Origin: Galactobacter sp052108535
Lineage (GTDB): Bacteria > Actinomycetota > Actinomycetes > Actinomycetales > Micrococcaceae
Direction of reading: 5' to 3'
DNA length: 64,000 nucleotides
NCBI GenBank assembly: GCA_052108535.1
Contig: JBQDZM010000004.1
Coordinates: 79,418-143,417 of the forward strand
The notes under the pieces were generated by a model. The model did not search any database and was not told where the DNA came from. It saw nothing but the letters and a program-made list of their open reading frames with translations. Position 1 is the stretch's first letter, and each line of letters starts with the position of its first letter. Positions 24,711-33,778 of this stretch are shown piece by piece. Made by a program: the position numbers and the translations under genes.

Positions 24711-24871
24711 TTCGTCACTCCTTGGAAGTGTGGGCGTCCGGGCAGCCCTGGGGCCCACCCTCTTGTGGTCTTGTCTGCGCCGCGGCTCTCCGGGCACAGC
24801 ATCGCGTCCATCCTACTAGGCGGACACGCGCGGCGGCCCCGGCACCTGCTGTGCCGAGGCCGCCGGGTCCG

Positions 24872-25594
24872 TCACACGGTGACGAGCGTTCCGAGGGTCT
24901 CCCCCAACAGCGCACGGGTGACGTTGCCGTCTCCCTCCATACCGAACACACGCATGGTCAAGGCGTTGTCCTTGCACATGGTCATGGCGGTCTGGTCCAT
25001 CACCCGGATGTTGCGCTGCAGTGCATCGTCATAGGTCAGGTGGTCGATCTTCTCGGCGGAAGGATCCTTGTTCGGATCGGCCGTGTAGACACCATCGACA
25101 CCGGACTTCGCCATCAGCACCTCATCCACGTGGACCTCGAGGCCACGCTGAGCCGCCACGGTGTCCGTGGAGAAGTACGGCAGGCCCGCGCCCGCGCCAA
25201 AGATGACCACACGATCCTTCTCCAGGTGGCGGATGGCCCGACGGGGAATGTACTCCTCCGCGACCTGAGACATAGAGATCGCAGACTGCACACGCGTTTC
25301 CACACCGGCCTGCTCCAGGAAATCCTGCAGGGCTAGGCAGTTCATCACGGTGCCGAGCATGCCCATGTAGTCAGCACGCGAGCGGTCCATCCCGGATTCG
25401 GCCAGTTCTGCACCGCGGAAGAAGTTACCCCCGCCCACCACAATGGCGGTCTCGACGGTGCCGACGGTGGAGGCGATCTGTTCCGCGATGCCACGTACTG
25501 TGGCCGGATCCACGCCGAGCTTGCCGCCACCGAAGACCTCACCAGAGAGTTTCAGGAGGACTCGGCGGCGGTGAGGTGCTGGCTGAACGGACAT
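24872..25594 (-). CDS. pyrH: UMP kinase
   Basis: PyrH phosphorylates UMP to UDP in pyrimidine synthesis. The 240-residue protein MSVQPAPHRRRVLLKLSGEVFGGGKLGVDPATVRGIA shows KLSGE, GGGNFFRGAEL, RADYMGMLGTVMN and DGVYTADPNKDPSAEKI, all family motifs. The ATG at 25594 has AAGGGGA upstream; the reading frame continues upstream only through repeat DNA. It is 161 bases upstream of frr and about 370 bases downstream of tsf. Confidence 0.96.
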   Translation of the reverse strand: MSVQPAPHRRRVLLKLSGEVFGGGKLGVDPATVRGIAEQIASTVGTVETAIVVGGGNFFRGAELAESGMDRSRADYMGMLGTVMNCLALQDFLEQAGVETRVQSAISMSQVAEEYIPRRAIRHLEKDRVVIFGAGAGLPYFSTDTVAAQRGLEVHVDEVLMAKSGVDGVYTADPNKDPSAEKIDHLTYDDALQRNIRVMDQTAMTMCKDNALTMRVFGMEGDGNVTRALLGETLGTLVTV

Positions 25595-25737
25595 GCGTGT
25601 TCCCCTTACAAGTTGTTTCTGCGTGATGTGTGGCGGCGAAGCCATCTCAAAGTATTTTCCCACGACTTCCGCCCCGCCGCCGCCAGCCTGCGTATATGGA
25701 GGGCGCATTGTGCACTTTCCCCGGAACTCCCTTGGCG

Positions 25738-25840
25738 TTGGAGCCGGGTTTTCCCGACTCGGCCCACAGAGCCGGGTTTTCCCGACTCGGCTCCCCACAG
25801 AGCCGGGTTCTCTCCACAGAGCCGTGGCTTCCCCAGCTCC
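25738..25840. repeat. Short tandem repeats in the tsf-pyrH spacer
   Basis: Units starting GAGCCGGGTTTTCCCGACTC are repeated: two near-identical copies of 28-31 bp, then two shorter degenerate copies (GAGCCGGGTTCTCTCCACA and GAGCCGTGGCTTCCCC), each separated by CCACA. The units contain the self-complementary core CGGGTTTTCCCG. They lie in the pyrH leader or promoter region and are not coding. Confidence 0.75.
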
Positions 25841-25896
25841 ATGGTGAATCACCGGCTCTGCGATCGGCGCCCCCAACCTACGCCAGGCACAGCGAA

Positions 25897-25946
25897 GGGG
25901 CCGCCGCCCGATCCCGTCCTTCAGGACGAGATCGGCCGACGGCCCC
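25897..25946 (-). terminator. Terminator hairpin after tsf
   Basis: Arms of 24 bases (25897-25920 with 25923-25946) pair with three mismatches around a TC loop, 18 bases past the tsf stop codon on the minus strand. Confidence 0.75.
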
Positions 25947-25963
25947 TAACCTAGAGCTAAGAC

Positions 25964-26803
25964 TCAGGCACCAACGCGGAAGCGGGAGAAGGAAACCACG
26001 GCTGCGCCGGCCTCCTTGAGCACCTGCTCCACGGACTTCTTGGAGTCCTTGGCGAAGGCCTGGTCCACCAGGACGACCTCCTTGTAGAAACCGGTCAGGC
26101 GGCCTTCCACGATCTTGTCGAGGATCTTTTCCGGCTTGCCCTCTGCGCGGGCGGTGTCCTCAGCGATACGGCGCTCGTCTGCAATCTTGTCAGCGGGGAC
26201 CTCCTCGCGGGTGGCGTAGGAGGGGGACAGAGCAGCGATGTGCACGGCAACATCGTGAGCGGCCTCGGCAACAGCCTCACCCTCACCGGAGACGGCCAGG
26301 AGCACGCCGACCTGAGCCGGGAGATCCTTGGAGGTCTTGTGCAGGTATGCGGAGACGGTGTCGCCCTCAACCTTGGTCACGCGGCGCAGCTGCAGCTTCT
26401 CGCCCAGGATGGCACCGAGCTCGTCGATGACGTCCTTGACGGTCTTGCCCTCGGCCGGAGCGGCCAGAGCGGCGTCGACATCGGCAGCGCCGACCTCGAC
26501 GGTAGCGGCCAACGCGGTGTTGGCAACGGCCACGAACTTCTCGTTCTTGGCCACGAAGTCGGTCTCGCAGTTGAGCTCGATCATGTAGCCGGTCTTGCCG
26601 TCAACGACGGTGGCGGCAACGAGGCCCTCAGCGGTTGCGCGGGACTCGCGCTTGGTGGCGCCCTTGAGGCCCTTCACGCGGATGATCTCGATGGCCTTCT
26701 CGGCGTCACCGTTGGCCTCGTCGAGGGCCTTCTTGACGTCCAGCATGCCAGCGCCGGTGCGCTCACGCAGTGCCTTGATGTCAGCGGCGGTGTAGTTCGC
26801 CAT
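25964..26803 (-). CDS. tsf: Translation elongation factor Ts
   Basis: EF-Ts recycles EF-Tu by nucleotide exchange. The 279-residue protein MANYTAADIKALRERTGAGMLDVKKALDEANGDAEKAIEIIRVKGLKGATKRESRATAEG has the UBA-like N-terminus with RTGAGMLDVKKAL and the core motif LNCETDFVAKN. Length and start are typical. It is 207 bases downstream of rpsB, separated by two hairpins, and followed by a terminator. Confidence 0.97.
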   Translation of the reverse strand: MANYTAADIKALRERTGAGMLDVKKALDEANGDAEKAIEIIRVKGLKGATKRESRATAEGLVAATVVDGKTGYMIELNCETDFVAKNEKFVAVANTALAATVEVGAADVDAALAAPAEGKTVKDVIDELGAILGEKLQLRRVTKVEGDTVSAYLHKTSKDLPAQVGVLLAVSGEGEAVAEAAHDVAVHIAALSPSYATREEVPADKIADERRIAEDTARAEGKPEKILDKIVEGRLTGFYKEVVLVDQAFAKDSKKSVEQVLKEAGAAVVSFSRFRVGA

Positions 26804-26893
26804 GTGTCTCTCCCCTTGATTCTCGGGTGTGGTCTTCCTCAGCGTCCACGCGGTTCAGGACGGGGAAGGTGTGCTTGATACGTCGTTTGAAGA

Positions 26894-26937
26894 AAGGCGG
26901 TGAGCCCACGAGTCGAAAAACGTGTGCTCACCGCCTT
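26894..26937 (-). terminator. Hairpin between rpsB and tsf
   Basis: A 12-bp perfect stem (26894-26905 with 26926-26937) lies in the rpsB-tsf spacer. A second, imperfect one follows rpsB more closely (26943-26991, arms CTTAAG...CTTAAG). Together they could attenuate or partly terminate rpsB transcription. Confidence 0.5.
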
Positions 26938-27010
26938 GTCCACTTAAGTCCCTCCGGCTCACCACAAGCGGCGAACTGGAGGTCCTTAAGAAGGTAAGTC
27001 GGGGTGAGAC

Positions 27011-27844
27011 TTACTTGGCGTCCTCGGCGGGGGCCTCAGCAGCGGCCGGAGCCTCTGCGGGGGTCTCCTCTGCCTTGGCCTCCTGGCCTGCCAGAAGCTC
27101 GCGCTCCCACTCGGCCATGGGCTCAGCAGCAGCCTCGCCGTCCTTGCCGCCACCGTTGCGAGCCATCAGGCCCTCGGCCACGGCGTCAGCCACAACGCGG
27201 GTCAGCAGGTTGACGGAGCGGATCGCGTCATCGTTACCCGGGATCGGGTAGGTGACCTCGTCGGGGTCGCAGTTGGTGTCGAGGATGGCGACAACCGGGA
27301 TACCCAGCTTCTGCGCCTCGTCGACGGCCAGGTGCTCCTTCTTGGTGTCCACGATCCACACCATGGAGGGGGTGCGGTTCATGTTGCGGATACCACCGAG
27401 GTTGGACTGCAGCTTGGTCAGCTCGCGCTTGAGCAGCAGCAGTTCCTTCTTGGTGTGCCCGGAACCGGCCACATCGTCGAAGTTGATCTCCTCGAGCTCC
27501 TTCATGCGCTGGACACGCTTGGAGACGGTGGAGAAGTTGGTCAGCATGCCGCCCAGCCAACGGTGGTTGACGTAAGGCATGTTGACGCGGGAGGCCTGCT
27601 CAGCAATTGCTTCCTGGGCCTGCTTCTTGGTGCCGACGAACAGAATGGTGCCGCCGTGGGCCACAGACTGCTTGACGAAATCGAAGGCGCGGTCGATGAA
27701 GGTCAGCGACTGCTGCAGATCGATGATGTAAATACCGGAGCGCTCCGTGAGGATGAAGCGCTTCATCTTCGGGTTCCAGCGACGGGTCTGGTGGCCGAAG
27801 TGGACGCCGCTGTCGAGCAGCTGGCGCATGGTGACGACGGGCAT
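27011..27844 (-). CDS. rpsB: 30S ribosomal protein S2
   Basis: This is a component of the small ribosomal subunit. The 277-residue protein starts MPVVTMRQLLDSGVHFGHQTRRWNPKMKRFI and contains the S2 motifs GTKKQAQEAI, VNHRWLGGMLTNF and DTNCDPDEVTYPIPGNDDAIRSV. The ATG at 27844 has GTAAGGAAC upstream. A C-terminal Ala/Glu-rich extension of ~45 residues (AEPMAEWERELLAGQEAKAEETPAEAPAA) is common in actinobacteria. A long leader (>300 bases) precedes it if the TATACT at 28161-28156 is its -10. Confidence 0.98.
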   Translation of the reverse strand: MPVVTMRQLLDSGVHFGHQTRRWNPKMKRFILTERSGIYIIDLQQSLTFIDRAFDFVKQSVAHGGTILFVGTKKQAQEAIAEQASRVNMPYVNHRWLGGMLTNFSTVSKRVQRMKELEEINFDDVAGSGHTKKELLLLKRELTKLQSNLGGIRNMNRTPSMVWIVDTKKEHLAVDEAQKLGIPVVAILDTNCDPDEVTYPIPGNDDAIRSVNLLTRVVADAVAEGLMARNGGGKDGEAAAEPMAEWERELLAGQEAKAEETPAEAPAAAEAPAEDAK

Positions 27845-28363
27845 GTCGTTCCTTACCGAACGGGGCACGCGCAGCGCGCTTCCGTCCTTATCGTTTCTGA
27901 CGGTTTACTGATCTTGGCCCGGTTGGGCCGCGATCCCTGGCATCGACCGGATCCGCAGCCAAAGACTGCTTCACCCATCACGTCGTTTCCCCCGTGGTCG
28001 AGGGACCGTCGACGTGTGGTGGCCCGCCTGCGATCCGGGTGAAACCTGGATCCGAGTGGGCCGCGGTTGACGCGCGAAGTCGGCGCTATAGCTCCCATCG
28101 TTTCGCTTCCGCCGGGGCGAAAAGCACACGATGACGCTTGAACGTCGCTCTTTTCAGTATAGACGACGCCCACCGGCATGCGGTGGGCGGATCCCCTCGA
28201 GAACTCGCCGTACCCAGTGCACTTGGTCACATCCGCGCCCGGTCGCTGCTTCGATGTCCCGAGTCCGTAGAGTCACAACGGTGGGATCCCCCGCCAAGCC
28301 GAGCGACGGACCGCGCAGATTTCGGCTTGCCCCAACTTGAACACGAGGACTCGAAGGACGTCG
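27845..28363. other. Non-coding region between rpsB and the monooxygenase gene
   Basis: No gene is supported in these ~520 bases. A -10-like TATACT on the minus strand (28161-28156) could serve rpsB. A 9-bp hairpin (CGCCCACCG-GCATG-CGGTGGGCG, 28167-28189) lies just upstream of it. A second hairpin with AAGCCGA/TCGGCTT arms (about 28298-28326) lies before the monooxygenase ribosome binding site. Repressor or riboswitch identity could not be assigned. Confidence 0.5.
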
Positions 28364-29737
28364 ATGCTGGACAACAAACCCTCACGCCGGATCCGTTTCA
28401 ATGCCTTTGCCATCAACGGCGTAGGCCATCAGATTCCGGGGCTGTGGCGGCATCCGCAGGATCATTCCAGGGACTACACCTCACTGAAGCACTGGACCGA
28501 GCTTGCCGTCCTCCTGGAGGCAGCCTTCTTCGACGGGATCTTCCTGGCCGACGCACTGGGTCCCTACGACGTCTATGGCGGCAATGCCGACGCCGCCCTG
28601 CGCGCGGCAGCCAAGATTCCCATGAACGACCCACTCCCCCTCGTTGGAGCCATGGCCGGCGTGACGGAACACCTTGGATTCGGAATCACCGCATCCACCG
28701 CCGCAGAGCATCCTTATACGTTCGCCCGGAGAATGTCGACGTTGGATCACCTGACTCAAGGCCGGGTGGGCTGGAACGTCGTCACCGGGTATTTGAAGAG
28801 CGCCGCAGAGAACATGGGCGAGTCGGATCAGCTCTCCCACGATGCGCGGTACGACCGCGCCGATGAGTACATGGAGGTGCTCTACAAGCTCTGGGAAGGC
28901 TCCTGGGAGGACGACGCCGTGGTCCTCGATGCGGAACACGATACGTTCGCAGACCCCAGCAAGGTGCACCCCATCGATCACCATGGTCGATACTTCACGG
29001 TGCCCGGCATCCACCTGAGCGAGCCCTCACCTCAGCGGACTCCCGTCATCTATCAGGCCGGAGCCTCACCCCGAGGCATCGACTTCGCAGCCAGCCATGC
29101 CGAGGCCATCTTCGTGGCGGCTCCCACGCTGCCCCAAGTCACGCAGCAGGTCACCCAGATCCGCGCCGGCCTGGAGGCTCGCGGGCGAGGCGCCTCGGCT
29201 GCGCGTATCTATGCCTTGGTCACGATCGTGGTCGATCAAAGCGACGAGCTGGCGCAGGCCAAGTACCACGACGTCTTCGCGTACGCATCCGAGACGGGCA
29301 ACCTAGTCCTGAACTCGGGCTGGTCCGGTATCGACTTGTCTCAGGAGCATCTCGACGCTCCGCTGGATCCGGTCGCGACTGATGCCATCCAGACCACGGT
29401 CGCCAGCCTCTCCGGAGCCTCGGACGGACAGCGGCGGTGGAACATGCGAGACAGCGCGCGCATGAATGCGACGGGCGGGCCAGTGCTGGTCGGTTCCGGT
29501 GAGACGGTGGCTGACGCTTTGGAAGCAATCATGGATCAGACCGGCGTGGACGGATTCAATGTGGCCTATGCACTCAACCCGGGCACCTGGGAGGACATGG
29601 CTTCCTTCCTGATCCCGGTGCTGCAGGAGCGCGGCTGCTACCCCACGCAGCCAGAACCTGGCACGCTCCGCGACAGGATGTTCGGCTTGGGTGACCGTCT
29701 CCCGTCCTCACACCCGGGTGCCACCCACCGCAGGTAG
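28364..29737 (+). CDS. FMN-dependent monooxygenase, NtaA/SnaA/DszA family
   Basis: This 457-residue flavin monooxygenase has a luciferase-like barrel. The NtaA/SnaA signature is nearly intact: FNAFAINGVGHQIPGLWRHPQDHSRDYTSLKHWTELAVLLEAAFFDGIFLADALGPYDVYGGNADAALR, then AMAGVTEHLGFGITASTAAEHPYTFARRMSTLDHLTQGRVGWNVVTGYLKSAAENMG. Such enzymes use FMNH2 from a partner reductase to oxidise aminopolycarboxylates, sulfones or sulfonates; the substrate here is unknown. The ATG at 28364 has GAAGGACG upstream. It is a lone gene with no adjacent flavin reductase. Confidence 0.9.
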   Translation: MLDNKPSRRIRFNAFAINGVGHQIPGLWRHPQDHSRDYTSLKHWTELAVLLEAAFFDGIFLADALGPYDVYGGNADAALRAAAKIPMNDPLPLVGAMAGVTEHLGFGITASTAAEHPYTFARRMSTLDHLTQGRVGWNVVTGYLKSAAENMGESDQLSHDARYDRADEYMEVLYKLWEGSWEDDAVVLDAEHDTFADPSKVHPIDHHGRYFTVPGIHLSEPSPQRTPVIYQAGASPRGIDFAASHAEAIFVAAPTLPQVTQQVTQIRAGLEARGRGASAARIYALVTIVVDQSDELAQAKYHDVFAYASETGNLVLNSGWSGIDLSQEHLDAPLDPVATDAIQTTVASLSGASDGQRRWNMRDSARMNATGGPVLVGSGETVADALEAIMDQTGVDGFNVAYALNPGTWEDMASFLIPVLQERGCYPTQPEPGTLRDRMFGLGDRLPSSHPGATHRR

Positions 29738-29794
29738 ACACACCCACTCGAAACTCGTTCGTCACCGGCCTGGCCAAACGAGACCCCGTGCCGC

Positions 29795-29829
29795 TATTGT
29801 GATTTGGGCAACTCTGTGACCGGTAACAT
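29795..29829 (+). promoter_or_regulatory. LacI-type operator in front of the first GH43 gene
   Basis: TGTGACCGGTAACA at 29815-29828 is a near-perfect palindrome centred on CCGG and differs by one base from TGTTACCGGTAACA. TAACAT within it (29824-29829) could be a -10 hexamer, as in the other two copies. An alternative -10 is TATTGT at 29795-29800, with the operator just downstream. Confidence 0.7.
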
Positions 29830-29890
29830 CATTCCGTTATCACCAGAATCCCAGCTCAACCGCTCAAAGCCGATCAACCCTAGGACGACG

Positions 29891-32800
29891 ATGTCTTCAG
29901 TCAGCTTCCCTGCCGACAGCCCGCCTCCCCGCCGCAGACGCAGCCGACTCGCGATGCTCCCTCCGCTCGCCGCCACGACCGCGCTTTTGGTGTGCGGACT
30001 CACCCCCGCGGCCCAGGCCGCGCCGAGCGTGCCGACCGCGCCGAGCGCGGGAGCCGACCACACGCCGTCGGGCATAGCACCCGCCGCCAAGGCGGACCTT
30101 CCCGAGGCCTTGGCCGAGTACCTCTTCGCCGACGGCGCTGGCACCGAGGTGCCCAACACGGCCGACGCCCCGGACGGCCTCGGCGCCGCCGAGGTCAAGA
30201 ACGCCACGGCACAGACGTGGACCGACACGTCACTGAAACTCACTGGCGGCGACAAAGCCGGCCGCGGCACCTGGGTGCACCTGCCCGACGACCTGCTCAA
30301 GGACCGCTCCTCCGTCTCGGTCACCACGGAGGTCAAGATCGACGCAGCGATGCGCAACGACTTCAACTTCCTCTGGACCGTGGGCGGGGAGAACACCGAC
30401 CAGTACTTCTTCGCCACGGCCAAGGACGCCCCACGGACAGCCATCACCGTTGGCTCCAATCCGGGCGAAAAGTCCGCGACCTCCTCCTCCAACTTGGATG
30501 CCGGACACTGGACCTCACTGACCAGCGTGCTGGATGCCGATGCCGAAACCCTCACGTTCTACGTGGACGGGAAGCCGACTGGTTCGGTCAAAACCGACCT
30601 GACCCCGGCAGACATCACGGACCAGTCCATGAACACCATCGGCCGCTCCCCCTGGCCCGATCCGCTGTTCAAGGGGGAAGTGTCCGCCTTCCGCGTCTAC
30701 GACGGTGCCCTGAACCAGGAACAGGTTCAGCAGGAGAATCTCGCCGACGCTGAGATCAACTCGGCCGCTCTGGAGCAGGAAGCCCAGGAGCTACTGGACG
30801 GCTTCTCGCTGCCGTCCGGCGACGTGACCAGCGATCACGTTTCGCTATCCACCCTTGGCGGCAAGGTCACCTGGACCAGTTCGGCACCCGAGGTCATCGC
30901 CACCAACGGTTCCGTGACGCTGCCGGAGGCCGGTGAGGACCCCGTCGACGTCACGCTCACCGCGAAGACCTCGGTGCGCGGCATTTCCACCGAGCGCACC
31001 ACGTCCGTGCGGGTGTTGCCCAGCGACGCCGACGACGACGCGCGGCTGTCAGCGGCCGCGGGCACCTACGTCCTGCCGACCACCGTCATCTCCGGCGACA
31101 CCCTGCCAACGGCAGCTGACGGACTCACCGTCACGTCCCTGACGGCCGAGGGCGCCGACGTGAAGGACGGTGCGCTCGTAGCGTCCGGTGACCAGCCGGT
31201 GACCGCCACCGTGACCGCGACCTTGGCCCGCGCCGCCGCCCCAAGCGTCACCACGTCCAAGCAGTTCTCCGTGAACGTCCTCCCCGCAGGATCCGACCGG
31301 CTGGCCGCCTACCACCGCACGCCCACCAACGAGTTCGAGGCCAACAACGCCGACATCGCGTTGAGCATGCACCTGGCCCTTCAGCCCGACGGGGCCGGTG
31401 CCACCTGGAACCCGTTGAACGAGAACTACGGCATCTTCTTCCCGCAGCTCTCGGCACCCGCCCCGGACTCGGGCGTGGACCTCTCACTGATCCGCAGCCT
31501 CAAGAACCCCACCCTCTTCGAACTGGCCGATGGCGACTACGGCATCGTCGGAACCCGCCTGGCCCGCCAGGGCGGCTCCGACGGCACACAGCAGAACTCC
31601 GTCCTGCTCGCCACCAGCAAGGACCTGCTCAGCTATGACGAACTCGGACTGGTGAAACTGGACGAGTCCGACGGCGTCAACCGCCCCACCGCCATCTACG
31701 ACACAGCGGCCAAGACCTACCGCATCTCCTGGACCACAGATTCCGGCGCCGAGCGGCACCAGGACATCGAGGACCTGGAGGCCGCGGCGCAAGGCAATCA
31801 CCGCGCGTCTAGTGCGTCCGCGGCCGGTCGCGCGACCGGCACCACGGAAGTAAATGACCTGGACATCGAGAACTTCGCAGCAGGCAACACCCTGCCCGTG
31901 AGCGCCGACGTGGCCAAGGGCCTCACCACCCGCCTTGGACGCATCACCAACACGGGCGTCCAGAACCTGGCCGACAAGCAGGTGAAGAAGGGCACCTCAC
32001 TGACGGGCTCGGATCTGCCGCAACAGGCCACCCTGGACTACTCCGACGGCTCCACCCGTGACCTGCCCGTGCAGGAATGGGACCTCTCCGCCGTGGACAC
32101 CGACAAGGCCGGCACGTACACGGCCACCGGCACCATCAAACAGACCGCCTATCCCAAGCCCTTCGCGGTGGAACGCGCCGACCCCTCGGCCTACAAATTC
32201 GACCTCAACGGCAAGACTCAGTACCTCATGATCGCCACCAACGATCCCAACCTGGACAACGTGCCCCAAGGCGGCAACGCATTCATGCCGGTCCGCATGG
32301 CGGACACCCTGGCAGGCCTGGCCGACGACGCCAATCCCGAGGAGGTCCACCTCCTCAAGCGCGGCGACAAGGACGCTCAGGGCAACACCATGACCGGCTG
32401 CTTCTGGGCACCCGAGTTCCACGAGATCGACGGAAAACTCTCCATCCTCTTCATGCCCTGCTACGGCAACAACCCGGACATGATGAGCGGTCGCGCCTCC
32501 ATCATGCAGTTGGAACAGGACGACTCAGGGGCGCACCTGGACCCCACCAAACCAGAGAACTGGACCGCGCCGAAGACCATCACCCGGGCTAACGGCTCAG
32601 AACTCAACGCCTTCTCCGGCATCAGCCTGGACATGACCTACTTCCAGGACAAGTCCGGCCAGGCCTACTACGCCTGGCAGCAGGTCTGCCACACGTTCAT
32701 CGCCAAGGTCGATCCCTCCCACCCGGAGATCCTGACCAGCGACCCGGTGCGCATCATCGCCCCGGAATACGCCTGGGACAACACCTGCGCAGAGGGCCCC

Positions 32801-33675
32801 AACGTCCTGGCACGTGACGGCAAACTCTTCATGATCTACTCCGGCGCACCCGTGGGCAACACCTACACCACCGGACTAGTCACGGCCCCAGACTCCGGCG
32901 CAGACCTGACCGATCCCGCGAGCTGGACCAAGCTCAACTACCCCCTCCAGAAGTCCGGCAAGTTCGAGGGCGAATGGCAGCTCGGCACCGGCCACGGCAT
33001 GTGGACCGAGGACGAGGACGGCGCCGTCATCTACGTCTACCACGCCCGCACCGACGACGGTGGTACCGGCCGCGACATGTTCGTCCGCCGTGTCCACTTC
33101 GCCGCAGACGGCATGCCCATCATGGACATGGAACCCGCAGAGGAACTCGCCTCCCCGAACGTCACCATGAAGATCGTGGTGGCCGACGACGAGGGCGCCG
33201 GTCCGNNNNNNNNNNNNNNNNNNNNNNNNNNNNNNNNNNNNNNNNNNNNNNNNNNNNNNNNNNNNNNNNNNNNNNNNNNNNNNNNNNNNNNNNNNNNNNN
33301 NNNNNCTCCCCGAACGTCACCATGAAGATCGTGGTGGCCGACGACGAGGGCGCCGGTCCGTGGTCCGACGGCGATAGTGCCGGTTCGGGGTCCGACGGCG
33401 ACGATAGCGACGACCCGTCAGAGTCGGGCGATCCCTCTGCGTCCGCCGATGCGGACGCTGCCGCCGGCGGCACCGGCGCCGGGTCTGACGGCGACGGTTC
33501 CGGGTCTGACGGCGACGGTTCCGTCGCAGGTTCCGGTTCCGATGCCAACGTCGGGGGCAGCGAATCAGGGTTGGCAGCCACCGGTGTTCAAGCTGGCTTG
33601 TTCGTCCTGGCCGGGCTCGCAATGCTGCTGCTGGCCATCGGTTCCGTGATGGCACGTCGCCGCCGACACGGCTGA
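29891..33675 (+). CDS. Large cell-wall-anchored GH43 family arabinanase/arabinofuranosidase, interrupted by a scaffold gap
   Basis: This is a secreted enzyme, expected to attack arabinan or arabinose side chains. The ATG at 29891 has TAGGACG upstream. Order: signal peptide (AAC-free, AAQAA), LamG/concanavalin-like domain (~68-300), atrophied Ig-like domains (~300-465), a degenerate propeller-like segment (~470-620), a Big_4-like domain (~680-758), then the GH43 catalytic propeller (~759-1087). The catalytic domain has ADPSAY, WAPEFHEIDGK and CAEGPNV carrying the likely catalytic acids. A Ser/Gly/Asp linker, LAATG, a membrane helix and RRRRHG end it. A 100-N gap (33206-33305) breaks the frame, but the same 55 bases flank both sides. 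Collapsing them removes 155 bases and restores one frame of about 1209 codons. Confidence 0.85.
33151..33360. other. Scaffold gap flanked by an exact 55-base duplication (assembly artefact)
   Basis: Bases 33151-33205 are identical to 33306-33360, and 100 Ns lie between. A perfect 55-base overlap of two contig ends is what a k=55 de Bruijn assembly leaves when a scaffolder inserts a fixed gap. The following DNA is low-complexity (repeated GACGGCGACGGTTCCG-type units), which explains the break. The true gap may be zero, or extra repeat units may be missing. Confidence 0.85.
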
Positions 33676-33710
33676 CACGGCGTGTCCTCCACAGAATCCC
33701 GATGATCGGG

Positions 33711-33778
33711 AAGGAGGCGCTGGACGGGTGCAAACACACACTGGTGTGATCCGCACATGATCCGTTCAGCGCCTCCTT
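33711..33778. terminator. Long hairpin after the first GH43 gene
   Basis: AAGGAGGCGCTGGACGG (33711-33727) pairs with CCGTTCAGCGCCTCCTT (33762-33778) with one mismatch; the loop holds a smaller CACACTGGTGTG palindrome. The right arm overlaps the first codons assigned to the M23 peptidase gene. Confidence 0.65.

Noticed and set aside
28255..28330. SAM-type riboswitch before the monooxygenase gene
   Set aside because: Short ACGGTGGG/CCCCGCC blocks recall one, but the required stems and pseudoknot could not be built.
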